64,000 nucleotides of DNA from an uncultured Pelagibacteraceae bacterium (GCA_902579465.1 CACHGV010000001.1:186001-250000), one strand, 5' to 3'; counted from the first letter of the stretch, positions 40,279-48,101 are shown. The notes: a model not told the origin generated them from the letters alone. Made by a program: numbers and translations.

Positions 40279-42264
40279 TTAATTCAATTGCCCACCTAGC
40301 CACCAAGGTAAATCGATAAATAATCCTATCAACCCATTTGGAAACTGTAAAGTTAGCAGAGACGATAACGCCCAGAGTATTACCATCAATGCAGTAGAAA
40401 TGCAAATTGATGATACACAAGCTTTCCTATTGTGAAATAATATAAACATATTAATAAAAAGTGCTGCTGCAATTGGAAAACCAAATATAAAATTCATTAA
40501 TAAAAAACCAATAAAACTTAAATAATAAAAAAGTTGATTATTAAAGTTACCACTAATTTCAAAAATATTTGACCTAGCAAACTTCATAAATGTATTATTT
40601 AAAAATGTTAAATTTTTTAAGTCTGCAATTTTTACAATAAGTATAAAAACCAAGAGTGATAAAGCTATTACACTTAGACTTATTGGAAACAAGTTAGCAC
40701 GATAATCTAAACTACTAGTAAACCAAATCATAGATAAAGGTAGACAGAGTAATATGACTATATAATAAATTTGAGTAAGCTTACCTTTGATAAGATCAGA
40801 TCTATAATTGCTATCAAACTTTTGTTTTGTCAAAAGAACGATAGTAGCAAGACACAAAATTATAAGAATTATTGAAACTGGACGGGATAAAAAACTTAAA
40901 CCATATACTGCTTGAGTTTGATAGCTAAGAAGTTCAACTTTGCTTGATAAAAAGAAACCAATTAAAAGTGCCGGTCTAGACCAACCAAAGTTTTTAAAGG
41001 TAATACCAATTATACCAAATGATAATAGTCCAATAAAATCATACCAGTCCCTATTTATGTTAAATGTTGCAAAAAAAATTAAACAAACCATCACAGGTGC
41101 AAGTATGTAATATGGAACTAAAGTGAATTTTGAAATTTGGGATGAAAAACCCATACAAATTCCAGCACCTAAAATATTTGCTATAGCTAATGACCAAATC
41201 ATTAGATAGGTAAGATCTAGGTTTGTCGTTACCATATCTAAACCAGGTTCAATTCCAATTAGAACAAAACCTCCAAGTAATAAAACCTTATTACCAGAAC
41301 CAGGTATACCAAAAATTAATGTTGGAATTAATGCTCCACCCTCTTTAGCATTATTAGCAGACTCAGGTGCTATAACGCCTCGGATATCACCTTTACCAAA
41401 TTGAGAAGTATCTTTTGTTGTTTGTTTTAAGTGACTATATGCAATCCAATCAACGACTGTCCCTCCTAAACCTGGTAAAGCTCCAACAAGACAACCAAGA
41501 GTAGAACATCGTAAAACTAAAAACCAATTTTTTATTACATCCTTTAAACCTGTGAACCATCCTTTTTTGGTATTAAGTGATTTTGCAATTGAACCTTTGG
41601 TATCGAGAAGTCCGACAATCTCTGGAATAGCGAACAATCCTAATCCAACAACAACAAGAGGAACACCTTCTAAAAGATATAATGTATTAAATGTGTATCT
41701 TGGATCTCCTGTTATTGGAGCGGTTCCTATTGATCCAATAATTAACCCTAAAAAACAAGAAGCTATACCTTTAAATAAATTGTCACCTGTAAGAGCTCCA
41801 ACCATTAACAAAGCAAGTACAACTAATAGGAACTGTTCTCCAAATCCAAATGCCATTATTATTGGAATGGCGTAATAAATGGATATAGATAATATAAAAG
41901 CCCCAAAGATACCTCCAAGCAACGAAGCACTAAAGGCAGCACTTAAAGCTCTTGCTGCCATGCCTTTTTTAGAAAGTGGAAAACCATCCATTACTGTTGC
42001 TTGTGATCCTGCAGTGCCAGGTACTCCCATAAGCACAGCAGGAAAAGTATCTGAAGTTGTCGTAGGTGCAAGAACTCCAATCATCATTGCAAGAGCATGT
42101 GAAGGTTCCATTGTGAAAACAAAAGGTAAAACAAGGGCTAAACCTGAAGTGCCACCCATACCTGGAAGGATACCAACAATTAAACCAAGTAATGTACCTG
42201 CAAAAAGAAATGCTAAATGAGTAGGCTCAAAAAGTTGAAAAAGTGCAGCTAATAATTGTTCCAT
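40279..42264 (-). CDS. Tripartite tricarboxylate transporter, fused TctA-TctB membrane subunit
   Basis: 661 aa, against about 500 for TctA. Residues 1 to about 485 are the large TctA permease: AGTLLGLIVGILPGMGGTSGLALVLPF, PAVLMGVPGTAGSQATVMDGFPLSKKG and the second half-repeat LGCLVGALPGLGGTVVDWIAYS with FGIPGSGNKVLLLGG. The last 170 residues add four hydrophobic segments and end IDLPWWLGGQLN, as expected of the small TctB subunit, so the two are fused. It works with the periplasmic TctC at 42311. The start codon comes 6 nt after a strong hairpin and U-run and lacks a Shine-Dalgarno sequence. Confidence 0.9.
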   Translation of the reverse strand: MEQLLAALFQLFEPTHLAFLFAGTLLGLIVGILPGMGGTSGLALVLPFVFTMEPSHALAMMIGVLAPTTTSDTFPAVLMGVPGTAGSQATVMDGFPLSKKGMAARALSAAFSASLLGGIFGAFILSISIYYAIPIIMAFGFGEQFLLVVLALLMVGALTGDNLFKGIASCFLGLIIGSIGTAPITGDPRYTFNTLYLLEGVPLVVVGLGLFAIPEIVGLLDTKGSIAKSLNTKKGWFTGLKDVIKNWFLVLRCSTLGCLVGALPGLGGTVVDWIAYSHLKQTTKDTSQFGKGDIRGVIAPESANNAKEGGALIPTLIFGIPGSGNKVLLLGGFVLIGIEPGLDMVTTNLDLTYLMIWSLAIANILGAGICMGFSSQISKFTLVPYYILAPVMVCLIFFATFNINRDWYDFIGLLSFGIIGITFKNFGWSRPALLIGFFLSSKVELLSYQTQAVYGLSFLSRPVSIILIILCLATIVLLTKQKFDSNYRSDLIKGKLTQIYYIVILLCLPLSMIWFTSSLDYRANLFPISLSVIALSLLVFILIVKIADLKNLTFLNNTFMKFARSNIFEISGNFNNQLFYYLSFIGFLLMNFIFGFPIAAALFINMFILFHNRKACVSSICISTALMVILWALSSLLTLQFPNGLIGLFIDLPWWLGGQLN

Positions 42265-42294
42265 AAAAAAAGCTGCTAGCTATTAGCTAGCAGC
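42265..42294 (-). terminator. Terminator-like hairpin between tctC and tctAB
   Basis: On the transcript strand GCTGCTAGCT-AAT-AGCTAGCAGC forms a perfect 10-bp stem with a 3-nt loop followed immediately by TTTTTT. The ATG of tctAB comes right after the U-run. It would attenuate read-through from tctC, or protect the tctC 3' end, giving more binding protein than permease. The shape is visible; the function is inferred. Confidence 0.8.
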
Positions 42295-42310
42295 ACTTTT
42301 TTTATTTGCT

Positions 42311-43384
42311 CTATTGAACTCTATATGTGAATTTATGTTTCTTTAGAGCTGCATTTAATTGCTTTTTAGTAGTATCAGAGAATACTGCAGCCTTTTTAAT
42401 AATTTCACCAGCTTCTTCTCCTATGATTAATGGAAATGGTCCAAGAGCTTTTACAGCTTTAGCTTTAAACTCAGGGTCATTTGTCATTTTAATAGCTGCA
42501 TCTCTGTATGCTTTCACTATTTCATCGGATGCATCTGCTGGAAGCATCATTGCTTTAGATGCTTGAGACCATGCAGCACCTATTGCATAGTATGCTTCTA
42601 GGTCATCACCCTCAAGTTTTTTACCATTTACCTTCTCATACATTTCAGGAAATGTAGGTGCATTTGGTGCCAAAGGATTTCTAGAAACTGAACCGTCAGC
42701 TCCAATAATTCCTAATGTCATTAAATCTACAACTTTTCCTTTTTCTATTTCAGGCTTAACTTTTTTTACATAATTCGCTGCACCATGTGAACTTAGATGA
42801 ATTTCACCTCTTAGGAATGCTTGATAACCTCCTGAAGATGAAAGACCAGGTATAGGTTTTGCTCCTTTGATACCAAGTTTCTCATAAATCCATATGTGAA
42901 ATAAATCCGCAGATGCGGGAGTTTTCAATGCATAGAGAACTAATTTTCTTTCTTTAATTTTTGATAGATCGTGAGGCTCAGCTAAATCCGAACGTGTGAA
43001 CCAATGAGTATTTTGTGGAAGCAAAACTACTGGTCGGTATTCACTAAGATTATATTTAACAAGTGGATTTCCAGTCGCAACATTAACTATAACTGAAGTT
43101 GAGCATCCAAAAATAAAAGTTCCATCTGCTTTTGCATTTTTTTCAAAATAATTTGAACCTTTGATAGCTCCACCTCCTGGTATATGCATGATTTGGACAT
43201 CAGGATTTCCAGGTAAATATTTTTTTAAGAAAGGTTGAATAAATCTTGCAAATCTACTCGTACCACCACCTTCTTTAAATGGCACAACCCATGTAACTGT
43301 TTTGCCTGCGAAATTCACATCTGCATTTCCAATGGATACAAACGAGAATAACGACATTAATATTAATATTAGAATTTTACGCAT
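42311..43384 (-). CDS. TctC/Bug-family periplasmic solute-binding protein
   Basis: 357 aa. A signal peptide (MRKILILILMSLFSFVSIGNA, cleavage after about residue 21) precedes the mature two-lobed binding protein. FAGKTVTWVVPFKEGGGTSRFARFIQPFLKKYLPG contains the first ligand loop, and VQIMHIPGGGAIKGSNYF is the Bug glycine-rich motif. LSSSGGYQAFLRGEIHLSSHGAANYVK is the second lobe contact region. It captures a carboxylate-type ligand for the TctAB permease. It has its own strong promoter and a GGGGGG Shine-Dalgarno sequence, and is the first gene of the run. Confidence 0.9.
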   Translation of the reverse strand: MRKILILILMSLFSFVSIGNADVNFAGKTVTWVVPFKEGGGTSRFARFIQPFLKKYLPGNPDVQIMHIPGGGAIKGSNYFEKNAKADGTFIFGCSTSVIVNVATGNPLVKYNLSEYRPVVLLPQNTHWFTRSDLAEPHDLSKIKERKLVLYALKTPASADLFHIWIYEKLGIKGAKPIPGLSSSGGYQAFLRGEIHLSSHGAANYVKKVKPEIEKGKVVDLMTLGIIGADGSVSRNPLAPNAPTFPEMYEKVNGKKLEGDDLEAYYAIGAAWSQASKAMMLPADASDEIVKAYRDAAIKMTNDPEFKAKAVKALGPFPLIIGEEAGEIIKKAAVFSDTTKKQLNAALKKHKFTYRVQ

Positions 43385-43389
43385 AATTT

Positions 43390-43397
43390 CCCCCCTT
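43390..43397 (-). promoter_or_regulatory. G-rich ribosome binding site of tctC
   Basis: AAGGGGGG followed by AAATT and the ATG at 43384, unusually strong for this window, where many starts have no visible Shine-Dalgarno sequence. It fits high expression of a periplasmic binding protein. Confidence 0.6.
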
Positions 43398-43415
43398 GAG
43401 AATATTGTTAGAGAT

Positions 43416-43445
43416 AGTATAACGTGTTCATTATGGGTCTTTCAA
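43416..43445 (-). promoter_or_regulatory. Sigma70-type promoter of the tctC-tctAB-ComA-like run
   Basis: On the minus strand TTGAAA (43445-43440) and TATACT (43421-43416) are 18 bp apart. The predicted start near 43409 leaves a leader of about 25 nt containing the G-rich RBS. The divergent copy-2 gene starts at 43536, so both share this 150-bp region. Confidence 0.6.
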
Positions 43446-43535
43446 CTAATTATATTTTTTTACATCCCTAGGAACTATGAAAATGACGTATTTAGTTAGA
43501 AATTTATCTATTTGACTAATATAAAAACAAAAAAC

Positions 43536-44399
43536 ATGTCTAAAACAAAAAATTCGATATCAAAAGTATTTGATTTAAATGCTATAGAACCAAAGCCCAG
43601 AACTAAATCACAACTATGGTTGAAAGATGTGGGTTTTGATGAAGGCCCTTGGTACCACGAAAGAATGGGACTTCGTGAGTTAGAAGACTTTCTAGAAGTT
43701 GCTGGTAACAGGATTGACCATGTTAAAATTGCAACAATGCAAGTTCTGGGACATCCAAAGGAATGGTTAGAACGTAAAAATGATCTTTACAAAAAACACT
43801 CAATAGAGCCTTACTTGGATCATGGTTATTTTATAAAAGCTTTTAAAAAAGGAAAAGTAAATGAAGCAATTGATGTTGCGGCAGATTTAGGATTTTCTGC
43901 AATGGAATTCATGAATACATTTGGAGACATCCCTGAAAATCAAATTAAAGCTTGGTGCAATCATGCAATTAAAAATGGAATGAATATAATTTATGAACAT
44001 CATCCAGAAAGTGGATGGGATAAAACAAAAAAAAATACTCCTGCAACATTAAAACAAATTGTTGAAAGCGCTGAACCTTTTTTTGAATATGGAGCATTTT
44101 CAATGCTTATTGATCATGAAGAAATTGAACTTCATGATAGTAAGTCAGATGTTCTAGCTGGAGTGCTCGAACACTTTGGTAAAAATAAGGTTGCATTTGA
44201 AGTTACTTCACCGAAGGAAGCTGAAGTGAGATGGTATTCAGATATACTTAATTATTTTGAACTCTTTGGTACAGATTGCAATTTAACTAATATTATGCCC
44301 AGCCAAGTAATGCTGATTGATCCATTAAGGTCTGGAGAGAGACCCGCTGAAATTTTATTTAATAAGTATCCAGAGTTAGTTTCAGTTAAAGATAAATAA
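43536..44399 (+). CDS. ComA (phosphosulfolactate synthase)-family TIM-barrel protein, copy 2
   Basis: 287 aa from the ATG at 43536. The track's TTG start at 43512 adds 8 residues without a better ribosome site. Blocks match ComA order: LEVAGNRIDHVKIATMQVLG, ERKNDLYKKHSIEPYLDHGYFIKAFKKGKVNEAIDVAADLGFSAMEF, MNIIYEHHPE, then VAFEVTSPKEAEVRWYSDIL and CNLTNIMPSQVMLIDPLRSGERPAE. ComA's GGTLFE and EISDG are replaced by DHGYF and EFMNT, and differently from copy 1, so the two are not recent duplicates. It diverges from tctC across a short shared promoter region. The function is probably linked to whatever the transporter imports. Confidence 0.65.
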   Translation: MSKTKNSISKVFDLNAIEPKPRTKSQLWLKDVGFDEGPWYHERMGLRELEDFLEVAGNRIDHVKIATMQVLGHPKEWLERKNDLYKKHSIEPYLDHGYFIKAFKKGKVNEAIDVAADLGFSAMEFMNTFGDIPENQIKAWCNHAIKNGMNIIYEHHPESGWDKTKKNTPATLKQIVESAEPFFEYGAFSMLIDHEEIELHDSKSDVLAGVLEHFGKNKVAFEVTSPKEAEVRWYSDILNYFELFGTDCNLTNIMPSQVMLIDPLRSGERPAEILFNKYPELVSVKDK

Positions 44400-44424
44400 T
44401 AATAATTAATTCTTAAAATTTTAT

Positions 44425-44598
44425 TTAACTCTTTGAATTATACTGAGGATGTTTAGATTGAGGTCTGTTTTTATGATTTACAACGATTGTTCCATCAACA
44501 ACTTTAATATCATATCCCCAATTATCCCATCCTTTTAATGATAATGGTTCACCAGCATTTCCTAAGCCAATAACACCTACTATAGTGAGATCTTTCAT
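44425..44598 (-). CDS. 57-aa hypothetical protein
   Basis: The start is set at the ATG at 44598, which has an AAGGA Shine-Dalgarno 8 nt upstream, rather than the track start at 44634. The sequence begins MKDLTIVGVIGLGNAGEPLS and contains KGWDNWGYDIKVVDGTIVVN, followed by a polar tail of KNRPQSKHPQYNSKS. The first 15 residues are mildly hydrophobic but do not form a clear membrane helix or signal. I do not recognise a family. It is convergent with the copy-2 ComA-like gene (25 bp) and divergent from pcs. Confidence 0.55.
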   Translation of the reverse strand: MKDLTIVGVIGLGNAGEPLSLKGWDNWGYDIKVVDGTIVVNHKNRPQSKHPQYNSKS

Positions 44599-44744
44599 GG
44601 GTTTTTCCTTTTGGTTTATAAATAAATTTGTCAATTTTTTACGTGAATGTAAATCATTAAAAGATTTATTGGTGAATTTTTATAAATTTTCTAGCGCGAC
44701 AAGAATTTATCTTCGAAATCCATATTCATAAGATAAAAAACTGA

Positions 44745-45503
44745 ATGTTTAAAAATAAAAAAGATATAGATACTCTTTTAGCTTGGTCTGTTCATTTGTT
44801 AACGTGTTCTGGGCTAATAGTTGGATTTTTTGCTCTAATCTCTGTATTCAAAAATGATCAAAGTTCAGCCTTTCTATTTTTGGGACTAGCATTATTAATC
44901 GATGCTATTGATGGCACATTGGCGAGAAAATTTAAAGTTACTGTATTTGTAAAAAATATCGATGGTAAAATGCTTGATAGTGTAATTGATTTCTTCAATT
45001 ACATAATAATCCCATCTGTAATGATTTATTGGTTTAAATTTGTACCCACACCTTTTGAAATAATTATACCTTCAATCATTTTAATCATATCAGCAATATC
45101 ATATTCAAATAATAAATTGATGACTCCAGATAACTTTTATAAAGGTTTTCCATGTATCTGGAATATATTGCTTTTTTATTTGTATTTATTTGATCTATCT
45201 CAGTCCTATAATTTATTACTTATATCAGCCTGTATATTATTAAAATTTATACCAATAAAATTTATTCATCCATTAAGAGTAAATAAATACAAAAAATATT
45301 CTGCAGTATTTATGGTTCTGTGGTTTATTTCTTCATTTAAAATTTTATTAGGCTCATTTTATGCTTTAAACAATAATTTTGATTATTTAATTCTAAGTAT
45401 ATGGTTAACCTCAAATATATACTTTATTTGTCTCACAATATTTGAACTTTATCGTCAAGTATTTAAAAATATATCTTTAAAAATAAAAAGACAAAATACA
45501 TAA
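44745..45503 (+). CDS. pcs: Phosphatidylcholine synthase
   Basis: 252-aa membrane enzyme that condenses CDP-diacylglycerol with choline to give phosphatidylcholine. The CDP-alcohol phosphotransferase signature reads LIDAIDGTLARKFKV ... GKMLDSVIDFFNY (D-x2-DG-x2-AR-x-G-x3-D-x3-D, with an insertion typical of Pcs). The N-terminus AWSVHLLTCSGLIVGFFAL has the conserved His-Thr-x-Ser-Gly. About eight hydrophobic segments are visible. It implies choline-dependent membrane lipid synthesis. Confidence 0.87.
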   Translation: MFKNKKDIDTLLAWSVHLLTCSGLIVGFFALISVFKNDQSSAFLFLGLALLIDAIDGTLARKFKVTVFVKNIDGKMLDSVIDFFNYIIIPSVMIYWFKFVPTPFEIIIPSIILIISAISYSNNKLMTPDNFYKGFPCIWNILLFYLYLFDLSQSYNLLLISACILLKFIPIKFIHPLRVNKYKKYSAVFMVLWFISSFKILLGSFYALNNNFDYLILSIWLTSNIYFICLTIFELYRQVFKNISLKIKRQNT

Positions 45504-45542
45504 ATTTCCTTAATTAAAAAAAACGTGATTAATAATATTAAA

Positions 45543-46244
45543 TTATTTATATCTAAAACCTTTACAATGAAGTCTTTTTAAAGTGTGTATACCACCTTCC
45601 TCATAAATAATTTTAGCATAATCAAAATATTTATTTATTAATCTGTTAAAGTACTGACCTGCAGTTACGTCAAGAATAAATTCAGTATTTTTTGTACAAA
45701 TTTTTTTAAGCAGATATAAATAATTCTCTAAAGGATAATGGTAACACATTGATTTCAAGGAAATAATTAAATCTAATTTTAAATTTATATCAATCTTTTT
45801 ATCCACATTTTTAATATATAATTGTTCTTTATCTATACCATTTGCATACAAAAGATTTTCTGTTTCACTGAGATCATTGTAACTCTCATAGTTTTCAGAA
45901 AATCCATATTTAATAGATCTATCAATTTTATTTTTATCTAACATAAAAAACTTTAAATCATTTTTATATTTCTGATTTAAAAAAATATTAATAATCCCAA
46001 GTCCACAACCTATATCTAAAATACTATCAACATTTTGTGGTAAAAAATTTTCAAAAGTTTGAAACTCTTTTTTAAATAAATCTTCAGCTCTTTGATTTAA
46101 ATCTTTAATTTGAAAATAATTAACAAATATATTTGTAAATATATAACGACCAAATCTTTTCCTTAGATATTTCTGCTTGTCAGAAAGTAATTCATTTCTT
46201 TGAAGTAGTAATAATTTACTAGATTTTTTATTAAGATAAATCAA
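45543..46244 (-). CDS. Class I SAM-dependent methyltransferase
   Basis: 233 aa. Motif I VDSILDIGCGLGIINIFLNQ (residues about 75-94) is intact. FFMLDKNKID provides the acidic ribose contact and LDLIISLKSMCYHYPLENYL fits motifs II-III. Ahead of it is a basic segment (KQKYLRKRFGRYIFTNIFVNYF). The substrate is unknown. It is the last gene of the cytochrome c-DUF4396-hydratase run, 21 bp after the hydratase-like gene. The pcs gene converges on it. Confidence 0.75.
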   Translation of the reverse strand: MIYLNKKSSKLLLLQRNELLSDKQKYLRKRFGRYIFTNIFVNYFQIKDLNQRAEDLFKKEFQTFENFLPQNVDSILDIGCGLGIINIFLNQKYKNDLKFFMLDKNKIDRSIKYGFSENYESYNDLSETENLLYANGIDKEQLYIKNVDKKIDINLKLDLIISLKSMCYHYPLENYLYLLKKICTKNTEFILDVTAGQYFNRLINKYFDYAKIIYEEGGIHTLKRLHCKGFRYK

Positions 46245-46265
46245 TTAATATTCCTCAACATAAGT

Positions 46266-47051
46266 TTAATCAATAAATTTTGCATTAACATCTCCAAAAG
46301 CTGATGAAGTAACTCCTATCAATTTTTTTTCATAAATTGGAACTGGAAATCCATATGCTCCTGTTAAAATTAAATGGTTTTTTTTCAAAATATTATTTGT
46401 TTTTGCTTTATTTTTCACTAACCACTCTATTTTTTCAAGCATATCAAAAGGCCATTTTTTATCTATCCATTTATCAACTTCTTCATTGTCATAAACAAGC
46501 TTAAGATCTGTAATTTTATTATCAATAGGTACTTTGTTTTCTTGTCCTAGAATAACACCTGCGTGAATTGCATTATTAGCTAAAAGCTCTGCACCATGAG
46601 GTTCATTACCATTAAAAACTAAATTATGTATTTCTATAAGGGGATAAATCGATTGAACAGATTCTAATATATACTCAAATGAGACAAGATCTGGATTAAT
46701 ATCTCTATTAAGTATTACTCCAAATTCTGCTTCCATAGCTGGATTAGAATAATCTTTTTTATTAAGTTCCACTCCACTTTGAAACAGTTCACTGTTCCAA
46801 AGAAATCCACTTGCTGGTTGAGTAAAGCCCATTTTTTTTTGAGTATCTTTTGAAACACAGCCAATTTTATAACCTATAATTTCTTCACCTCTTTTAAGTC
46901 TTAAATCGGCGACTTTAGATTGTATGAGTAAAGCATTTTCATTACTTATTACTATTTTGTCTTTAAATAACTGGCTGGGATTTTTTGCATCGTAATCTTC
47001 AAGGATTTTATTTGAATATAAATCTAATTCTTTTGAGGATAAGTTGCCCAT
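46266..47051 (-). CDS. 2-keto-4-pentenoate hydratase-like protein (FAH superfamily)
   Basis: 261 aa. The profile follows MhpD/HpcG-type hydratases. LRLKRGEEIIGYKIGCVSKDTQKKMG leads to YSNPAMEAEFGVILNRDI with metal-binding glutamates (ExE: AEAEF-type), and then HNLVFNGNEPHGAELLANNAIHAGVILG and a C-terminal LILTGAYGFPVPIYEKKLIGVTSSAFG. These enzymes hydrate 2-oxo-enoic acids in aromatic and meta-cleavage pathways. No other genes of such a pathway are here, so the substrate is open. It overlaps the DUF4149-like gene by one base. Confidence 0.78.
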   Translation of the reverse strand: MGNLSSKELDLYSNKILEDYDAKNPSQLFKDKIVISNENALLIQSKVADLRLKRGEEIIGYKIGCVSKDTQKKMGFTQPASGFLWNSELFQSGVELNKKDYSNPAMEAEFGVILNRDINPDLVSFEYILESVQSIYPLIEIHNLVFNGNEPHGAELLANNAIHAGVILGQENKVPIDNKITDLKLVYDNEEVDKWIDKKWPFDMLEKIEWLVKNKAKTNNILKKNHLILTGAYGFPVPIYEKKLIGVTSSAFGDVNAKFID

Positions 47052-47440
47052 TAAATTAGTAAAACTACTAAAAATATCATCTGAACAAAATTAATCACAA
47101 CTGATATAAAGTGTGAATATTTAAACTTTTTATCCTGCTTTTCGTCCCTATATTTATTTATTAAAGGCATTAGCAAATAGTTTGAAGTAGCAAATAAAAG
47201 TGTGATTGTTAGAATTAAGTAAAAGTCTATTCCTAATTTACTTAAGAATAAAAAGATTATCAGAACGATTAAACTAATTCCTAAATTAACATTGTAATAA
47301 AATGGGAATATTCTTCTTATAAATTTTCGAGCATTTTCTTCATCTAAAGTAGTAAATACAACGGGTGCAATAGCAAATGAAAAGAATAACATTATTCCTA
47401 AAATCATTGCTGTTAAATAAATACTAATCTGTTCAATCAT
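47051..47440 (-). CDS. DUF4149-like four-helix membrane protein
   Basis: 129 aa with four hydrophobic segments (about 5-25, 43-65, 69-90, 108-128). MLFFSFAIAPVVFTTLDEENARKFIRRIFPFYY, with its conserved proline/phenylalanine segment after helix 1, and the NYLLMPLINKYRDEK loop resemble the DUF4149/TMEM205-type family of unknown function. It is 3 bp after the 61-aa ORF and coupled to the hydratase-like gene. Confidence 0.65.
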   Translation of the reverse strand: MIEQISIYLTAMILGIMLFFSFAIAPVVFTTLDEENARKFIRRIFPFYYNVNLGISLIVLIIFLFLSKLGIDFYLILTITLLFATSNYLLMPLINKYRDEKQDKKFKYSHFISVVINFVQMIFLVVLLI

Positions 47441-47443
47441 AAT

Positions 47444-47629
47444 TTAGTTTTCTATTGAATTTTCTTCTTTCATTAATATTGGTCTACCATCATTTGCAGT
47501 ATTAAGTGGAATTATTTTGCCTTTGTATTTAGCACATAAAGTTGGTGCGTTTCTAACTTCTTCACCTAATCTAACTTCAAGATCAACAATTACTAATTTT
47601 GCATCTTCTAATTCTTTTAATATTCTCAT
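47444..47629 (-). CDS. 61-aa hypothetical protein
   Basis: Small soluble protein, MRILKELEDAKLVIVDLEVR at the start and NAPTLCAKYKGKIIPLNTAN in the middle, with a single cysteine. No signal or membrane segment. It is packed between DUF4396 (27 bp) and the DUF4149-like gene (3 bp) in the same run, which supports it being a real gene. I recognise no family. Confidence 0.6.
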   Translation of the reverse strand: MRILKELEDAKLVIVDLEVRLGEEVRNAPTLCAKYKGKIIPLNTANDGRPILMKEENSIEN

Positions 47630-47656
47630 TTTAGCCCTTTGGTTAATTAATTTAAT

Positions 47657-48100
47657 TTAATGACAAGCCTGATTATGCTTTTTAAGTCTCCAGTAATTAT
47701 ATGGCCAAGGAGTAACAAATCCTACAGCTAACATTATTGGCACTACCCACCATGTAAGCATTGCGCCACCTGTTAATACATAATCTGTAATATTCATAGC
47801 AACTTCCATACTAATCATAGAAATAAAGCTCATTCCTAATGCAGTTTTTAATGCTTTTTGAAAAGTAAATTTTTGTTTAATTAAAATAAATGTCTCTAAA
47901 ATTACACTTGTAATTAAACCATTAATTATTGCTAAAATCATAATACTTAAAACTGGGAAAGGAATTTTAGTTAATTGAAAAAATAATATCGTTCCAAAAT
48001 CACCAATAGCACAACCTAATAAACACCATGCTGTATTTTTGGCACTTCTTTTCCAAGTGTGTTTACATTTCCAATTAAAACTTATTGCTTCTGCACTCAT
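47657..48100 (-). CDS. DUF4396-type membrane protein
   Basis: 147 aa with about four membrane segments. The first carries TAWCLLGCAIGDFGTILFF, the cysteine-containing signature (C-L-L-G-C-x-I-G-D) that I associate with DUF4396. SFISMISMEVAMNITDYVLTGG lies in the third. The C-terminus ends with HNQACH, a possible metal ligand. In other marine bacteria such proteins often lie near cytochromes and copper-handling genes. It directly follows the cytochrome c gene (1 bp). Confidence 0.65.
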   Translation of the reverse strand: MSAEAISFNWKCKHTWKRSAKNTAWCLLGCAIGDFGTILFFQLTKIPFPVLSIMILAIINGLITSVILETFILIKQKFTFQKALKTALGMSFISMISMEVAMNITDYVLTGGAMLTWWVVPIMLAVGFVTPWPYNYWRLKKHNQACH

Positions 48101-48101
48101 A

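Noticed and set aside
43512-43535. TTG start of the copy-2 ComA-like gene
   Set aside because: The downstream ATG at 43536 is preferred; the TTG lies in the likely promoter and has no ribosome site.
44599-44634. Upstream extension of the 57-aa orphan
   Set aside because: The extra 12 residues precede a good AAGGA site placed for the inner ATG, so the longer start is not used here.
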